This document shows positions 1 to 12,350 of a stretch of DNA of 64,000 bases, piece after piece. Position numbers and translations under genes: made by a program. Source of the DNA: Brachypterus glaber (Eukaryota > Arthropoda > Insecta > Coleoptera > Kateretidae); assembly GCA_958510825.1 (NCBI GenBank), contig OY294044.1, forward strand, positions 69,700,095 through 69,764,094. The letters are read 5' to 3'. The first letter of the stretch is position 1. Every line of letters starts with the position of its first letter. Under the pieces are notes generated by a model, which was not told where the DNA came from, did no database searches, and saw only the letters and a program-made list of their open reading frames with translations.

Positions 1-3000
1 GTTTTTAAGAGAAAAAATAGGAATTTTATTAAAATTTTTGATTTAATATAATAAGGCCCATTACAGAAAAAAAAATAAATCATAACAGAAACTAGCATTA
101 TTTTTAATTAATTACTAAAAAAAAATTATAAAAAGTTAAACTTTTCGAATTTTTGAATAAGAAATTAAGTTACTTTTTTAATTAAAATAAACGAAAATAA
201 AAATTTTTTTTATTAAACACTCGATTAAATATTTAACAATGGCCAAAAGTAAAAATCATTAAAAATAAAAGTTTTAAAAATTATATCCGTATTCGCGAAT
301 ATTTTGCCTGAAAAAAAAAGATATATTTTTGCGAAAACAACATTACCGAAGGTGAAAATATTTTATGGTCAAACAGTTTTGATTTTTATCATATTTTTTG
401 ATTTCATATGATATGTACAAAACTAAAAAAAATTAGAAAAACTGGTAATATTTTAAATGAATAAAATTTTAAATATTTATTTTTTTTCAGTTTTCTAAAA
501 TAATCGAATTAAATTATAATTTTAAATCAAGCCAGCTAAAAATTAATTAAAATATTTAAAAATATAAAAAATTAAACTTCATTGTAAATAAAAACGAAAA
601 TAAATATAATAATTTTTAGAAAATAAAAACAAAAGTAAAAAATATTAATTTTTTCGTAATTTTTGAAAATCATGAATAAAACTCATATTAAAATAATTAA
701 TTTACTGAACATGTAACTAAATAATTTTAATATATGTTTAATTGATTCATATTTCTTAAAAATTAACAATGTAGATTTTAAAATATAATTTATAATGATA
801 TAAAAAAATTAAACCATCAAAAATATACCTTCTTAATTTATTTTTTAACGATTTATTTATATATTTTTAATTCAAATTATGCTGTTCTAAAATGCTTTTA
901 AATATTTTTAACAAATTCCAAAACTTAATTTAATCATAAGCATATTTTTAATTAAATGAGCAAAAAATAACAATTAAAATTTTAATGATTTTGCTTATTT
1001 TAAGAAAATAACTTATATCAAACTAACAGAATTTAATTTTTGTATAATTTAAGAAATAATAACAACTTAAATTCACAATTTAAATTTAAAGGAATTCATA
1101 CAACATAAATTTTTCAAAAAATATTTTAAATTGATAAGAATATACCTGTTATACGTGGTATACAAAACCAAAATTTATTAAGGTTATATGAATTTAAATA
1201 ATTATTAAATACAAAATTATTGGCCAGTCTTTAGATATTTATTGATATTGAAAATGTTTTTAGCAATAAAATAAAAATTTTAAAAACAAAAACAATTTTT
1301 ATAGGTAGCAAAATTAAGAGCTTTTTAGCTTTCTGAATTTTTAATTTAAAATTTTATATTAAAAAAAAATTATTATTATAGAACTATTACAGTGCTTCAT
1401 CAGTGGTGTATTAGCATAAGCTCAGTTACCAAATGTCACTTTTATACTTTAAAAAAATCTATTAAAGGCTTTTGTAAATCACAATTGACTTGTAGTAAAT
1501 TAAACGTAATCATCGGAGAAGTGAAAGAGAAAAGATAATTCAAGATGAATGGATAAAAAAACTCGCATAAATATTATGAGTAAACTTTATCCTTACATAA
1601 TGTTAAGGTCAAAACATTTAATAAAATACATGACAGGCCATCAAACAAGAAGAAGAATATATGACTATAAAAACTTTTGGTTTAAATCAGTTTAAAATCA
1701 AATCATAAGTGAATAAAACGTTCTTCGACTGCTAATTTAAAAAATATTAAAGGAATATTAATTTTAACTTATAAATTTTAAAGATAAAATTCATGTAAGG
1801 AATTTTTAAATATAAAATTGATTAAATCTGCAAAAATTTAAGTACCGTAGAACTTAAGTTTCCAATGTATATTTAATATGTACGTTTTATGAATATCAAG
1901 TGAGGTTTTATTTAAGCGAATAGAGTATTTCTGGTTTTAACTATTTATTTTTGTACTTATGTTGTAAAGGGGCCTTATTTAATAATATGGACTTTGCCGG
2001 ACTCACTGTACATTTTCCCGATCAAATGTCCATAACTCTGAAACTAACATCTTTAAGCACATATTTATAGAAAATTTTTTACCTAAAACAAATCACTCCA
2101 TAACGGAGTATCTATCAAATTTTTTAAACAGTAAAAATAAGGGATAAAATTGAATATATTCAAAATTTTAAATGATTTTTACTTTTATTTTCAATACATT
2201 TTTTATAAACTTTTTAAATCGGATTGATCCATTTTACATATTTCTTGTTTAATTTATTTAAATTTTAACAAAAATTTTTGTACAAACTTTCACATAAATT
2301 TACTACTTAATGACTTTTTTAAGACTGGGTTATAGAATAATTCATTCTAAGAAAAAAAAGGTTTCATAAACACGTATCTAAAATTGCTTATTTCGGAGAT
2401 ATTGGTACTTTACCGGTAAAATACATAACCAATTTTATGCTGGATTGGTATTAAAAAAAGGAACATATATAACTTATATATTTTACATTTTAAAACAATT
2501 TAGTTCAATTTTGCAAAAGAAAGCCTTTTGCGAAATTTAAACAACAATTCTAATCAAATATTAGTCTCTTTGCAATTTTCATAAAATTAATTTTATTTAT
2601 TATTGCATATTGGGGAGTATTACATTTTGTAACGAAATAATTTGTTACAATTTTTTTTTAACTTCGTGTTTAAAATTAAAACATTTTAATAATGGAGTTA
2701 GGCGTTTTGTAATTTTACAAATTTCTTCTGTAATTTTGCATTTAGAAATAAAATATAACAAACAAGGCCTTTTATGTCTCGAGAGCGCGTTTATTTTATA
2801 TACATTTTCATTTTGATATTAATTTAATTTAATTTGAAATATCTGCAAAAAGAAATTTCCATTTAATTTTAATATATAATTAATTTAAGGATAAAATAAA
2901 TTTGATGAAATGAAATACTAACATTTTCATAAAATTATTTTATATTTCCACGTATTTTAAAATAACGAATGTTATTTGTATTTAATTAAAAAGCAAATAA

Positions 3001-3811
3001 AGTTTTAAATTTTAATATTACCAATTCATTTTTTAAATAATAAAACTAAATCCTCATTTGAAAACAAATTCTTTTTTTTATTTTATTTTTTTCTTATTAA
3101 ATATAATTGAAACTAAATAAATGATCATTATAATTACCCAATAAAATAAAAGTTAAAAAATCTCACATGAATTGTATGTTTTACTAGATCGTATTTATTT
3201 AAATAATGTATAACTTCAACATTAATAATAAAATTATCTAAATTCTACATTTTTTCTCTCCTGGATTCATTATAATACTGTTATTTCTCCAAAAATAATC
3301 CTTTAATATTGAAGAAAATGAATACATATGTAATTCAAACCGGTAAACTACTTTAGTTATTCAAAATTATTTAATTATTTAATTTACTTAATATATTCTT
3401 TATTTCTATGGTGCCATATTCAAATTTAAATTGCAAATATTACCTGTTTACAGTTAAAAAAAATGTGTTATATTTTAAATTTGAGCCACAAATTCTATAA
3501 ATTTCTATTTTCGATAACATTTTAAACACGATTTATACGATATAAACGTTAAAACCTTTCTTTTAAACAAGTTCAAGTTCATGCTGTCCTAGAAAGTTCA
3601 AGTGTTACTTAATGCATTACAATGGCAAACAAGAATTGTGGTTTTCATTCAGTAGGTAGTGTTTATTTTATATTGTTTAAGGATAAATTTTATAAAGGAC
3701 ATGGCAAAGTTTATTTTTATTCGTTTATTTTTAGTTTAACGAAAAATAATTTTAGGAGGACAATAAATTATTTAGTTTAAAGTTATCTTGATATAATAAT
3801 AAAACTAATTA
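1..3811. other. AT-rich desert with no recognisable gene
   Basis: Low-complexity A/T-rich sequence. The only ORF of note (68 codons at 2610-2816) has no family resemblance and near-random composition. Around 1970-2110 there is a patch with the flavour of a decayed transposon terminus (wording like CATAACTCTGAAACT), but no partner end was found. I see no exon with paired splice sites and no RNA gene. Confidence 0.6.
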
Positions 3812-4120
3812 TTCAGGGTGATCAGTAACTGGCATGCCAAAATTTAAAAGGTGATTCTGGATCCGAAAATATAGTCTACGGCCATTTAAAATTGTAACAA
3901 AAACAAAGTTTTTAATTAATAACTCTGGTACCCTTTAAGCTAGAGCGGCGAGCTTTTGAATGTATACTAGTATTAATAAGGGCAATAAGTTTATGTTAAT
4001 TTATTTTTTTGAATTTATCCAGAGGCGTGCCTAGACCGACAAAATAGCTTAACACATTTTTGCCCCAAACTTTCTTATTGTATGTTTTTTGGATTCTTTG
4101 TAAAAAATACAGATTTCTTT
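3812..4120 (+). repeat. Truncated copy of the ACAGGGTGATC foldback family
   Basis: It begins CAGGGTGATCAGTAACTGG and continues through GGCATGCCAAAATTTAA, a GAGCGGCGAGCTTTTG segment and CCAGAGGCGTGCC to a CCCCAAACTTT segment. The same order appears reverse-complemented at about 9440-9792. The copy stops inside the element, so the second terminus is missing. Non-coding. The related longer family at 51191-52325 shares the body plan (gene-like blocks GAGGTGTGC and CCCAAACTTTTC). Confidence 0.75.
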
Positions 4121-4409
4121 TTAACGTGATACGTTGTCAAAATACCATTTAATAGCCATCAAATTAGGACCGTTATATATTTAAATAATATTAATAAAAT
4201 TTAGTAATTAAAAATATGCATAACTTTACTTTATCTTAAGTAGTATCCTGCAAAGTGTATTGTTTTAAAAGCAAGAACATCCAATCTCAAACTTGATCTT
4301 CATCTTAGGCTATTTATAGACAGATCCTCGGATGACTAGATTTCTGCTACAGGCAGATCAAAGCCATGGCTGTATATTAAGGCAATTTAAAAAATACGAT
4401 TTTTTTGAA

Positions 4410-4560
4410 AATTCATACAGGGTGCCCGTTTTTCGACCACAAGCATGGATATCTCGGTTATTATAGATACAAGATCGGTCAAATAAAAAAAGTTGCGCAT
4501 TTTTATGTTGATCAATAATCTGAAAGAAAATTTGGTCTCATTATTTCTTTTTTAACGGTT
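4410..4560. repeat. Single end of a CAGGGTGCCC-type element
   Basis: The segment starts ACAGGGTGCCCGTTTTTCGAC, the style of terminus shared by the MITEs elsewhere in the window, and runs into ordinary AT-rich DNA. No matching inverted end was found within several kilobases, so this is probably a truncated insertion. Confidence 0.35.
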
Positions 4561-4847
4561 TCAAACCCAACTTCCGTTAATAACTTCGTTGTTTCCAATG
4601 CACTCATCGCAAAAATTATTTTTTTTAATTTTGCTCAAAATGTAAAATGTATGATATATATGTAATACGGTAACGTATTTTTAGTGTAGCACAATAGGTC
4701 TATTTTTAAACTTCTAATCATTCTAAGAAAAAATTGGGAGTCTCCAATTCTAAATAACTTTCAAAAAAGTCCTTCTAAGTGTCGTCACTAAATCTTAAAA
4801 ACAAGAAGTCCGATCGACTTAAAATTTAAAATATTATTTCAAATTCA

Positions 4848-5154
4848 TTAATAATTTCTTCAAGGCTCTTGATAAAAAAATATTTAACACATTATAATGG
4901 TACATACAAAATATGGTTTTAATATAATTTATTTATTTTCCTTATCTATATTGTTTATTTTATAGGAAACCGCTTTTAAACATAATTTATATTTAATCCA
5001 AAACTATGTTAAATTATGTTTAAAAGTGGTTTCCTATTAAATAAAGTATATTATAGATAAAGAAAATAAATAAATTATATTAAAACAATATTTTGTAAGT
5101 ACCATTATAATGTGTTAAAATATTTTTTATCAAAAGCCTTGAAGAAATTACTAA
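4848..5154. repeat. Foldback element, about 150-bp arms, almost no loop
   Basis: The left arm reads AATTTCTTCAAGGCTCTTGA then AACACATTATAATGGTAC and GGAAACCGCTTTTAAACAT. The right arm (about 5004-5154) is its near-perfect reverse complement, ending GCCTTGAAGAAATTACTAA. Arms of about 150 bp are separated by only a few bases, so the single strand would form a long hairpin. Non-coding; no clear target duplication. Confidence 0.85.
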
Positions 5155-5239
5155 CCCCTTGACTCACCACTTTGTTTCGGAGAAGTGATTAATTTTTCAC
5201 TAATTCGGCAAAATATAAGTCGCCCGAGTTAACTCGGGT

Positions 5240-5637
5240 AAACGGAAAAGTGCCCAAACCTAGTGTCCACGTTGTGTTGACAATTTTGTTACAGGAGTGA
5301 AAAGTTAGATAACAATCGGCTTTTGGAAGGGCACATGTCTTATTAGTTATTTATCATTTTTATAAATGCCTTTATATTTTTCCAAAAAAATGTACTTTAA
5401 ATGCCGCGACAACGTGCCCCGTGACGGGTCACGTTGTCTTATTTGTCGAGACTTCACAATAAAATCATAACTCTAATATCTTATAAATGTTTCCATGTTT
5501 TTTCTTTGAACAATACTACTGAAACATGCAGCTTAAATTAAAATTTGGTCAATTAAAAAGAAAAAACAAAAACGAAGGAAAAAACTTGATGAATGAATGA
5601 AATGAAAAGTGCAACAATTAGCCCCGGTCACCCCTAT
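5240..5637 (-). mobile_element. Truncated copy of the 0.9-kb TA-flanked MITE seen at 50093-51006
   Basis: The end at 5610-5635 (CAATTAGCCCCGGTCACCCC followed by TA) and the interior (a GACAACGTGCCCCGTGACGGG block and a segment near ATAACAATCGGCTTTTGGAA) match the left part of the 50-kb element in reverse orientation. The opposite terminus is absent. A 61-codon ORF here (5593-5778) overlaps the element end and is not a gene. Confidence 0.75.
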
Positions 5638-5780
5638 ATAATTTTCCAACCCTATTTTCTGAAAAGTAAGTCATGTGTTTGCAACTTGGTTTTTAATTAC
5701 TTTTATTTAAAATATTTGCCACATCTGCTTTTAACCTTTAAAGAATATTTTCTCATTCATTGTCTGTATCTAATATAATA

Positions 5781-6845
5781 TCGTCGGCTTACAAGTAAAG
5801 AGCACTAAGTCCAAAAACATGGTTTTGAGATATTGACAAACTTAACTTTCATTGTTGTTTTTTAATTTTTGTAATAATTGTTTTTGGAAAAAAACTACCG
5901 CAAATTGCAATGACATGTTTGGACATAATAATGTCCCATTTGCAGTTAAATAAAGAAAAATTAAAGTAGTGTAATTCAACTAAATTTGAAAAAAGACATG
6001 GACTTAGTGCCTTTTACTTGTAGGCCCACGACGTCGGCTTACAAGTAAAGAGCACTAAGTCAATAAAATAATATAAAAACAATTATTTAAAATTAAACCC
6101 CTTCTATTAATTAAACGTAATGTATAACTATAAAGTAGAAAACAAGATATTTACATAATTTTTCAAAAACTAGTTTTTTAAAAGAAGGGTTTGGACTTTT
6201 TGATTGTTTAAAGAACGTTGTCAAAATTAATAATAATAATTAATTAGTATTAATTATATGAAACTGCTTACTATGCATCAACTAAGACAGTTTTCAGAGG
6301 GCATCGGCTGTGCCGGCAAAGAAGCATCTCCTAAAGTCAATAATTATAATGAATCATTATTAAAGATAAAACACTTCACGGTGCATTTATTTCTAAGGGC
6401 TGTTTTCCGAACTTGCCGCGAACTTTAGTTTTTTTTTATATTCTTGTTATTTCTGTTCTGTCTCTATTCCATCAACTTTAACATAGCAAATTTTGAATTC
6501 GTTTGTCAGTACAATAAATAACGCGATATTGTATCATATAAATGATTCAAGCAATCATATTTTTATAAATTAACTATTTTTAGAAAGTCGCTTAGTGCAG
6601 AAACATTTGAAATAATCTACAAGTAAAACGCACTAAGTGCACTAAGTGACTTAGTGCCTATTGCCAGATAAAATTTTAATCAAAATCAAATTGGTGCGTT
6701 TTGTATAGTGGGTAACCCCTTGGCAGTCCACCTCGAAGTTAGTTCGGTTTACCTATACATAGATCATCAAAAATTAATTACAGTGCCATTAAAATCCCAT
6801 TTTTGCAAAAAAGTGATTTAGTGCCTTTTACTTGCAAGCCGACGA
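5781..6845. mobile_element. Composite MITE with CGTCGGCTTACAAGTAAA termini
   Basis: The left terminus TCGTCGGCTTACAAGTAAAG is matched by an inverted right terminus, CTTTTACTTGCAAGCCGACGA. The flanks 5774-5780 and 6846-6852 both read TATAATA, a possible 7-bp target duplication, although the local sequence is low-complexity. An internal junction at about 6030-6032 carries a right-type end abutted to a second left-type end, dividing the element into units of about 250 bp and 815 bp. Further partial copies of the ACTAAGTGACTTAGTGC motif occur near 6610-6655. No coding capacity. Confidence 0.8.
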
Positions 6846-7368
6846 TATAATATAACATAACTTAGTTAAAGCATGAATTTGATATGCCATGGATTAAAAT
6901 TGCTATGGAGTATACTCTATAGAAATTTTATTGAGTTGTAGAGTTTATCCTATGATCCTTTAATATTAAAATATAGATAATATATAATTTATTTAATAAT
7001 TATATTTATTCGAGTATTTATTTATCTATATGTATCATTTTAAATAAAACATACACAAATTTATCACTGGATGAACCATTTATTTAATGAATGGTTTCTT
7101 TTCTCATATTTGTTTACATTTGGTGGTTACATGAACCAGGTTGGATATATCACAGTAACGTGGGAAAGTGGTTAATGTCAAACTAACATGGGGATGCAAA
7201 GTGTGTCGGCAAACAAACAGCGGCGTTCGCAAAGAGCCACCTACGATTTATACTTACACTCTTTACGGCATGACGCTAGAAGAGTTGTAAGTAAACGTTT
7301 ACTTTTAAATTTTAAAGTCTTAATTTTTGTCTAGAAATCCAGTTACACTGATAAAAGTATATAGTTAC

Positions 7369-7569
7369 AACAACATGTTGTTATATATGTGCCAACCTCA
7401 AATTGTACTAAAGTAGAGTACTAACTATGACATAAGATAACATATGTTGTTGTATTTATTACAATTCTATGCTGTTTAGCTATTAATTCTAAAACTGGTT
7501 GTTGTATAGTATAACATATTTATGTTATAACATACTTTAAAATATGGTTGGCGCCTATATTACAACATG
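7369..7569. repeat. Small inverted-repeat element (ACAACATGTTGT ends)
   Basis: The left end, ACATGTTGTTATATATGTG followed by CCAACC, is mirrored at the right end by GGTTGGCGCCTATATTACAA then CATGT. Internal sequence repeats variants of AACATATGTTGTT. About 200 bp and non-coding. Confidence 0.6.
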
Positions 7570-7768
7570 TCCGTTCGTCCGTCTGTAAGGTTTTTTCAAC
7601 TAAATAACTTCAATGATTTAAACAAAAAAGGCTAAGTGCTAATTTTTGTTTGGAATATTTTTTTAACTAATCCATTTATGAAAAACTTAAAATATCCATC
7701 TGTCCGTTCATCCGTCTGTAAGGTTTTTTTCGACTCAATAACTCAATCATTTAAACAAAAAAGGTACA
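7567..7768 (+). repeat. Direct duplication, about 130-bp period
   Basis: The segment TCCGTCTGTAAGGTTTTTTC followed by an ATTTAAACAAAAAAGG segment occurs at about 7570-7642 and again at about 7704-7768, with AT-rich filler between. Two imperfect copies are visible. No function recognised. Confidence 0.7.
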
Positions 7769-8194
7769 ATGTAATAAAATAAAATTTTGTATTATTGCAC
7801 TTATAATTATCATAAAATAAATTAAAAAAGTAGATAAAAGACAAGTTATAGAAGGCATAAATTACACTACTCTACAAAAAAAAGATTTATTTTATTTGCC
7901 GGGGAGCTTTTAGTAGCGTCTGGCTATATTTAAGCTCGTTTTTTTTGAGCGCACAGTGGTTTTTTTGCCTAAAGTTGTAGAAAAAAAATATATATTTTTT
8001 TTACGTGGATTGATTCTCTATTAGCAGGGCTTAAAGTCAAAATAAGCGAATTTAATAAGCATTATTCGTTTCTTTTTAATAGGCTTCTAAATTAAAAAAA
8101 TTAGTTTTTTTCGCATTTTTCCATTTATCTTGATAAAAAATTTATATAAATACTAAAGATACGGCTTTAATTTTTAAAAGTAATACTAACACAA

Positions 8195-8515
8195 GTGTGG
8201 AGTTTATAAAAATAAAAAAAGTTTTAGATTTAAGCCAGTGACGGAGATTTTACCGGGGGTTCTTGAAAAAAAAAACAAAAATTTTGAAATATTTTATTTA
8301 TTTTGTTTGAGAGCAATACAATAAGTCTAATTTATTATGAAAAAAAAAACAAAATGAAAAATAAAAAAAAAGTTATTCTCCTTGCTTTAAAACATTAAAG
8401 TAAATTATTAAATAAATATTAAATAATTCAAAATATTGTTGTTTTGCTTTCAATAACTCCCCGTAACATCTCCGTTACTGGATTCAATCTGAAACTTTTT
8501 TTATTTTCACAAATC
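8195..8515. repeat. Inverted-repeat element (AGTGACGGAGAT ends)
   Basis: Left: GTTTTAGATTTAAGCCAGTG then ACGGAGATTTTACCGGG. Right: CCCCGTAACATCTCCGTTAC then TGGATTCAATCTGAAAC. These are imperfect inverted copies about 250 bp apart with an A/T-rich centre. Non-coding. Confidence 0.65.
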
Positions 8516-8751
8516 TCACATGTGTCACGGTGGGCTTTAAGCTTACGGAGATGAAAAAATCGAACCTCAAAAAAATTCTGATTTTTTCGTTCAAAATGGC
8601 GGTGCTGTGCCCTTTAAAGTTTGAACATTGCTTGATTTTAGGTCTAATTACAGGCACAAAAAAATGTTTTTCATTATCTTCAAAGATTGTGCGTATAACC
8701 CAATAGGTCCTCACATAAAAACAACTATATTTTTTTTATCGGATATACAGC

Positions 8752-9946
8752 ACGGTGGGCTTTAAGCTTACGGAGATGAAAAAATCGAACACCCCATAAC
8801 TGACAACGCGTTTTTTTGAGGTTAGCAATTTACTATCCCTTTATACTGTTTCGTGTCAAAAATATTTAAATAAAAAATCCTTGGGCCTTAAAAAAAAATA
8901 AAAAAAGCTAAGCAAACATATTTTTTGATAAATGGCTGTGAGCGACCTCTAGATTTTTTCAAAAATTTTGAAAAAATTAGGGATGAAAATCTTACCCCAA
9001 TAAACAAATTTAAGGGGTGAGACCTTCAAACTTTTGAATTTGAATTTTTTTTGGGTCACATACAGCCTGTTCCAAAACTCGCGTACCGAAATTTAAGAGG
9101 TGATTCTACATCCAAAAATATGAAAAAAAGTTTCTATAAAGGTTGGTCCGGAAATGAGCCCTCAGGGAGCTACGGCCCTTCGAAGATGACGTATTGAATG
9201 GGGAACAAAAAAAAGCACCAATAAAATTTTAATGCTGCAGGGTGATTCTTCATTTAAAACTGAGCAAAAAAGTATTATACACCAAAACACCTAAATTTAA
9301 TATTAAAGGAGTAATAGCCTTTTAAAAAGTAACGTTTTTGGTGGCACAAAATGTTACTTCTTCTTAATTGCATTTTTTTTTTGGTAACGGTTGCTCCTAC
9401 AGTGTTACACTATTTGATATTTTATATGTATTTTTACTCTAGAAATCTATATTTTTTACAATAAATCCAAAAAACATACACATAGAAAAGTTTGGGGCAA
9501 AAATGTTTTAAGCCTCATATATTTTGTCCGTCTGGACACGCCTCTGGATAAATTAAAAAAATAAATTAACATAAACTTATTGCCCTTATTAATACATGCA
9601 AAAGCTCGCCGCTCTAGCTTAAACGGTACCCGAGTTATTAATTAAAAACCTTATTTTTATTACAATTTTAAAGGGCCCTAGATCCCTTAGGGCTCATTTC
9701 CGGACCAACCTTTATAGGAACTTTTTTTATATTTTTGGATCTAGAATCACCTCTTAAATTTTGGCATGCCAGTTATGGATCACCCTGTATATACTAATTT
9801 TTAATGGAATAAAAAACGGCTTCACCTACGATTTTGTTCTCAACGAACATGTAATTCTGAAAGCATTAGAAACAATATCCCGTTGTCAGTTATGGGGTGT
9901 TCGATTTTTTCATCTCATCTCATCTCAAGCTTAAAGCCCACCGTGG
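8752..9946. mobile_element. Foldback element with CACGGTGGGCTTTAAGC ends, interrupted
   Basis: The terminal inverted repeat CACGGTGGGCTTTAAGCTTA, then GATGAAAAAATCGAACACC and CCATAACTGACAACG, occurs at 8752-8810 and inverted at about 9885-9946. The right copy has an extra ATCTC expansion. A third, partial copy of the same end lies at about 8527-8568 in direct orientation to the left one. The interior is interrupted by the 9060-9792 element. Confidence 0.8.
9060..9792. mobile_element. MITE of the ACAGGGTGATC family, nested
   Basis: The left end (ACTCGCGTACCGAAATTTAA then GAGGTGATTCTACATCC and GGTTGGTCCGGAAATGAGCC) is mirrored by the right end (GGCTCATTTCCGGACCAACC, then AATCACCTCTTAAATTTTGG and CACCCTGTATA). 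Arms are about 130 bp and the central region matches 3812-4120 in reverse. It sits inside the CACGGTGGGC element, so it inserted later. Confidence 0.8.
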
Positions 9947-10180
9947 TGTGTAAGTGTCGCCCATAAAAAACAGAGCCATATCTTTAGTATTTATATAAAA
10001 TTTTCATGAAAATATAGCGAAAAAATACGAAAAAATGTTGTTTGTGAAAACTAAGATTGATTGTAAAAATTACATACAAATTTGGTAGAGCGGTGGGACT
10101 GTAAACACCTTAATAAGTTAATTTCGCAATAAAGAAAGACATAGAAATATCGAATGTTCAACATACAAGTACAATGTAAA

Positions 10181-10240
10181 GGTTATGACACCTACCTTCA
10201 GGACTCATCGGCGGCTAATCCAGAAAACAGGGTACCCTGA
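10181..10240 (-). ncRNA. Degraded hammerhead-ribozyme-like motif (candidate)
   Basis: Read on the minus strand, 10211-10201 gives CCGATGAGTCC, one base from the hammerhead core CTGATGA followed by its usual helix II start GTCC. Upstream are a GGATTAGCCG segment and AGGGTACC, which could supply helix I and a GUA cleavage triplet. Downstream, TAACCT can pair with AGGGTA at five of six positions, as helix III would. The second core strand, normally GAAA, reads ATAA, and helix II is broken by an insertion. If related, it is a dead copy such as those carried by retroelements. A chance match remains quite possible. Confidence 0.3.
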
Positions 10241-10259
10241 CAATTCACTTGACTCCTGG

Positions 10260-12345
10260 CTAAACATCACACACAAAACAGTTGTTTTATAAATAGTTTG
10301 ATTTGGTTTTTATCACCACATATCAGTATAATTTTATATAGAAAATTTGAGCTGCGTAAAATGTCGCACGCTATAACGAACGGTTTTCGAAAGAGAGAGA
10401 GAGTCTTCTTCTTCTTGGTGCCAATTAGCCGAATTTCACCTGTATGTTATTTCAACTACTATATGATATTTGAACTAATATATTTCTAATTATTAAACAA
10501 ATCAAAGTTGTTTGTACAAATGTAATTTTTTGAATTTAGAAGTCTATCAAAAACAAACGAATAGAGATTTTTTTTTGGTTTGGAGCCTTATTGATAGAGA
10601 ACTAATCCACCGCAAAAAAAATAATTGGACATTTTTTTTTACTACAACTATAAGCAAAAAAAAACACTGTGCGTTATATCTCAAAAAAACGAGCTGATCG
10701 AGAAAAACGAAAAAGGTTCCGAAACTAAAATGGTGTCGGTAAATTTTTGAGTGTTGACCAGTGTTATTATTATTTTTTCCAAAAAGTACATACTACCTAC
10801 TGCGAAGAGTATACACTACGGCATGCGGAGCATTGGGCATATTCACGGCTTGTTTAACTAACTGAAGCCACAAATTAAATACTTAACAGAACACTAAGTG
10901 ACCCACAAGGAGGTGGGAAAAAATAAACGAAAACCAAATATGGTTTGGACTAGATTAAATAATATCATTAATTTAGACAAAATTTATGGTACCCTAAAGT
11001 CTTATTTAGAAGTCAGTATTAAATTTTGACAAAAATCTTATTAAAGTTTCATTTACTAGTCGAGATTTGACAAAAAATATTTATGATCTAATGAAGAGAA
11101 AATTACGAAACTTTAAATTTTTATATTTTTTTACGTCTTTATTGTGTATATAAAAAGAACCATTTATTCAATAATTAAAATAAAATAAATATATGGTTTT
11201 TATAGAATCCGAATCTGATCACATAAACTTTAAATAACCTAAAGTTTAGAATATAAATGAGGTCAATAACTATTACATAAATTTGAAGTTATATCCTATG
11301 TATAGCGGGCGTACTATCCACTGGTACCTGGTGCCTGAGGCAAGGGGAGGACAAGAGGTAAAATTTTGCATATAAACTATAGGCGACCTTAAATTTTTCA
11401 CATTCCAGATAGGTGCCAATTGATAAGATTTAGATATTATGTGATCATTGATTATTGATCAGGTTTGGATTCTACGTACAAAATTCTATAAAAAGCATAT
11501 TTTGTTGTTTTATTTCTTAAATGGTTCTTTTTATATACACTATTTTATTAAAACATCAAAAATTTAAATAGGCTTAATATTTATTTTCAATATTCAACTA
11601 GGGTCTGACATAACGTATCTTATAGACTTAAAGTGACTGAATCCGCACACATACATAATCAGAATGTATGTATTACATTCGGTTATCGAAATATGCACTG
11701 CTAAAAATACAAAAAAAATGGCCAATTTCCCCAATATTAGGCTCATTTATCTTCAAAACCTGACTTGATGGAAGAGTAAAATTAATCTCAAAATCATAAG
11801 CTAGTTGATATTGACTAGTGCATATTTTATTTTAATAATCAGGTCTGCTAGGGCAACCGGAAATAATCGCAATACACTGATAATTAGTAGGTATATTGAA
11901 TTTTACTATAGTCTTTCCTGTGAAAATCTAAACTAATTAATAATTTATTTATTTATTATTGTCTTTTGTTTCTAATAAAATAAGATAGTTCTGCGAAAAC
12001 TTTAATAATAAACATTTACGATTCCGATAATAAATAGTTAAAATAAACCGCTTTTAATTTTTATTTAATTTAATTGTTATATTATACATGTTCCAATTTC
12101 GTTATTCAATTTGAAATAATACCATAAATGTACAGTTAAGTTTTATTTTCTTAAATCGTTAATATGTCCATTTGGAATTCCATTTAATTCCAATCTATTC
12201 CAATTTTTTTAAATGTTTATTGTTAAACCGCTAACATCAAATTTAATTTCAATTTATTGCACTTTTTTCAATTATTTATTGTTAAAAGTAGGTTGGAATC
12301 AAATTTATTGAAAACAATGATGAAAATTCCAATCTGGAATAACAG
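10260..12345. other. Unassigned AT-rich interval
   Basis: The ORFs at 10298-10489 and 10512-10697 are low-complexity (poly-K and poly-F rich) and look like chance. A GCGAAGAGTAT motif at 10802-10812 recurs elsewhere in the window. A short GC-richer patch at about 11320-11360 resembles a decayed transposon end. At about 12180-12310 there is a vague two-copy tandem repeat of about 60 bp around TTATTGTTAAA. I see no gene. Confidence 0.5.
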
Positions 12346-12350
12346 CAAAA

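Larger units (their letters stand above)
8095..10050. repeat. Outer inverted repeat enclosing nested elements
   Basis: Left arm, about 8105-8165: CGCATTTTTCCATTTATCTT then ATATAAATACTAAAGATACGG. Right arm, about 9975-10045, gives the reverse complement (CCATATCTTTAGTATTTATA then ATAGCGAAAAAATACG). Everything between appears to be later insertions: 8195-8515, the CACGGTGGGC element from about 8752 to 9946, and inside that the 9060-9792 element. Arm divergence looks higher than in the inner elements, fitting an older outer insertion. Confidence 0.65.
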
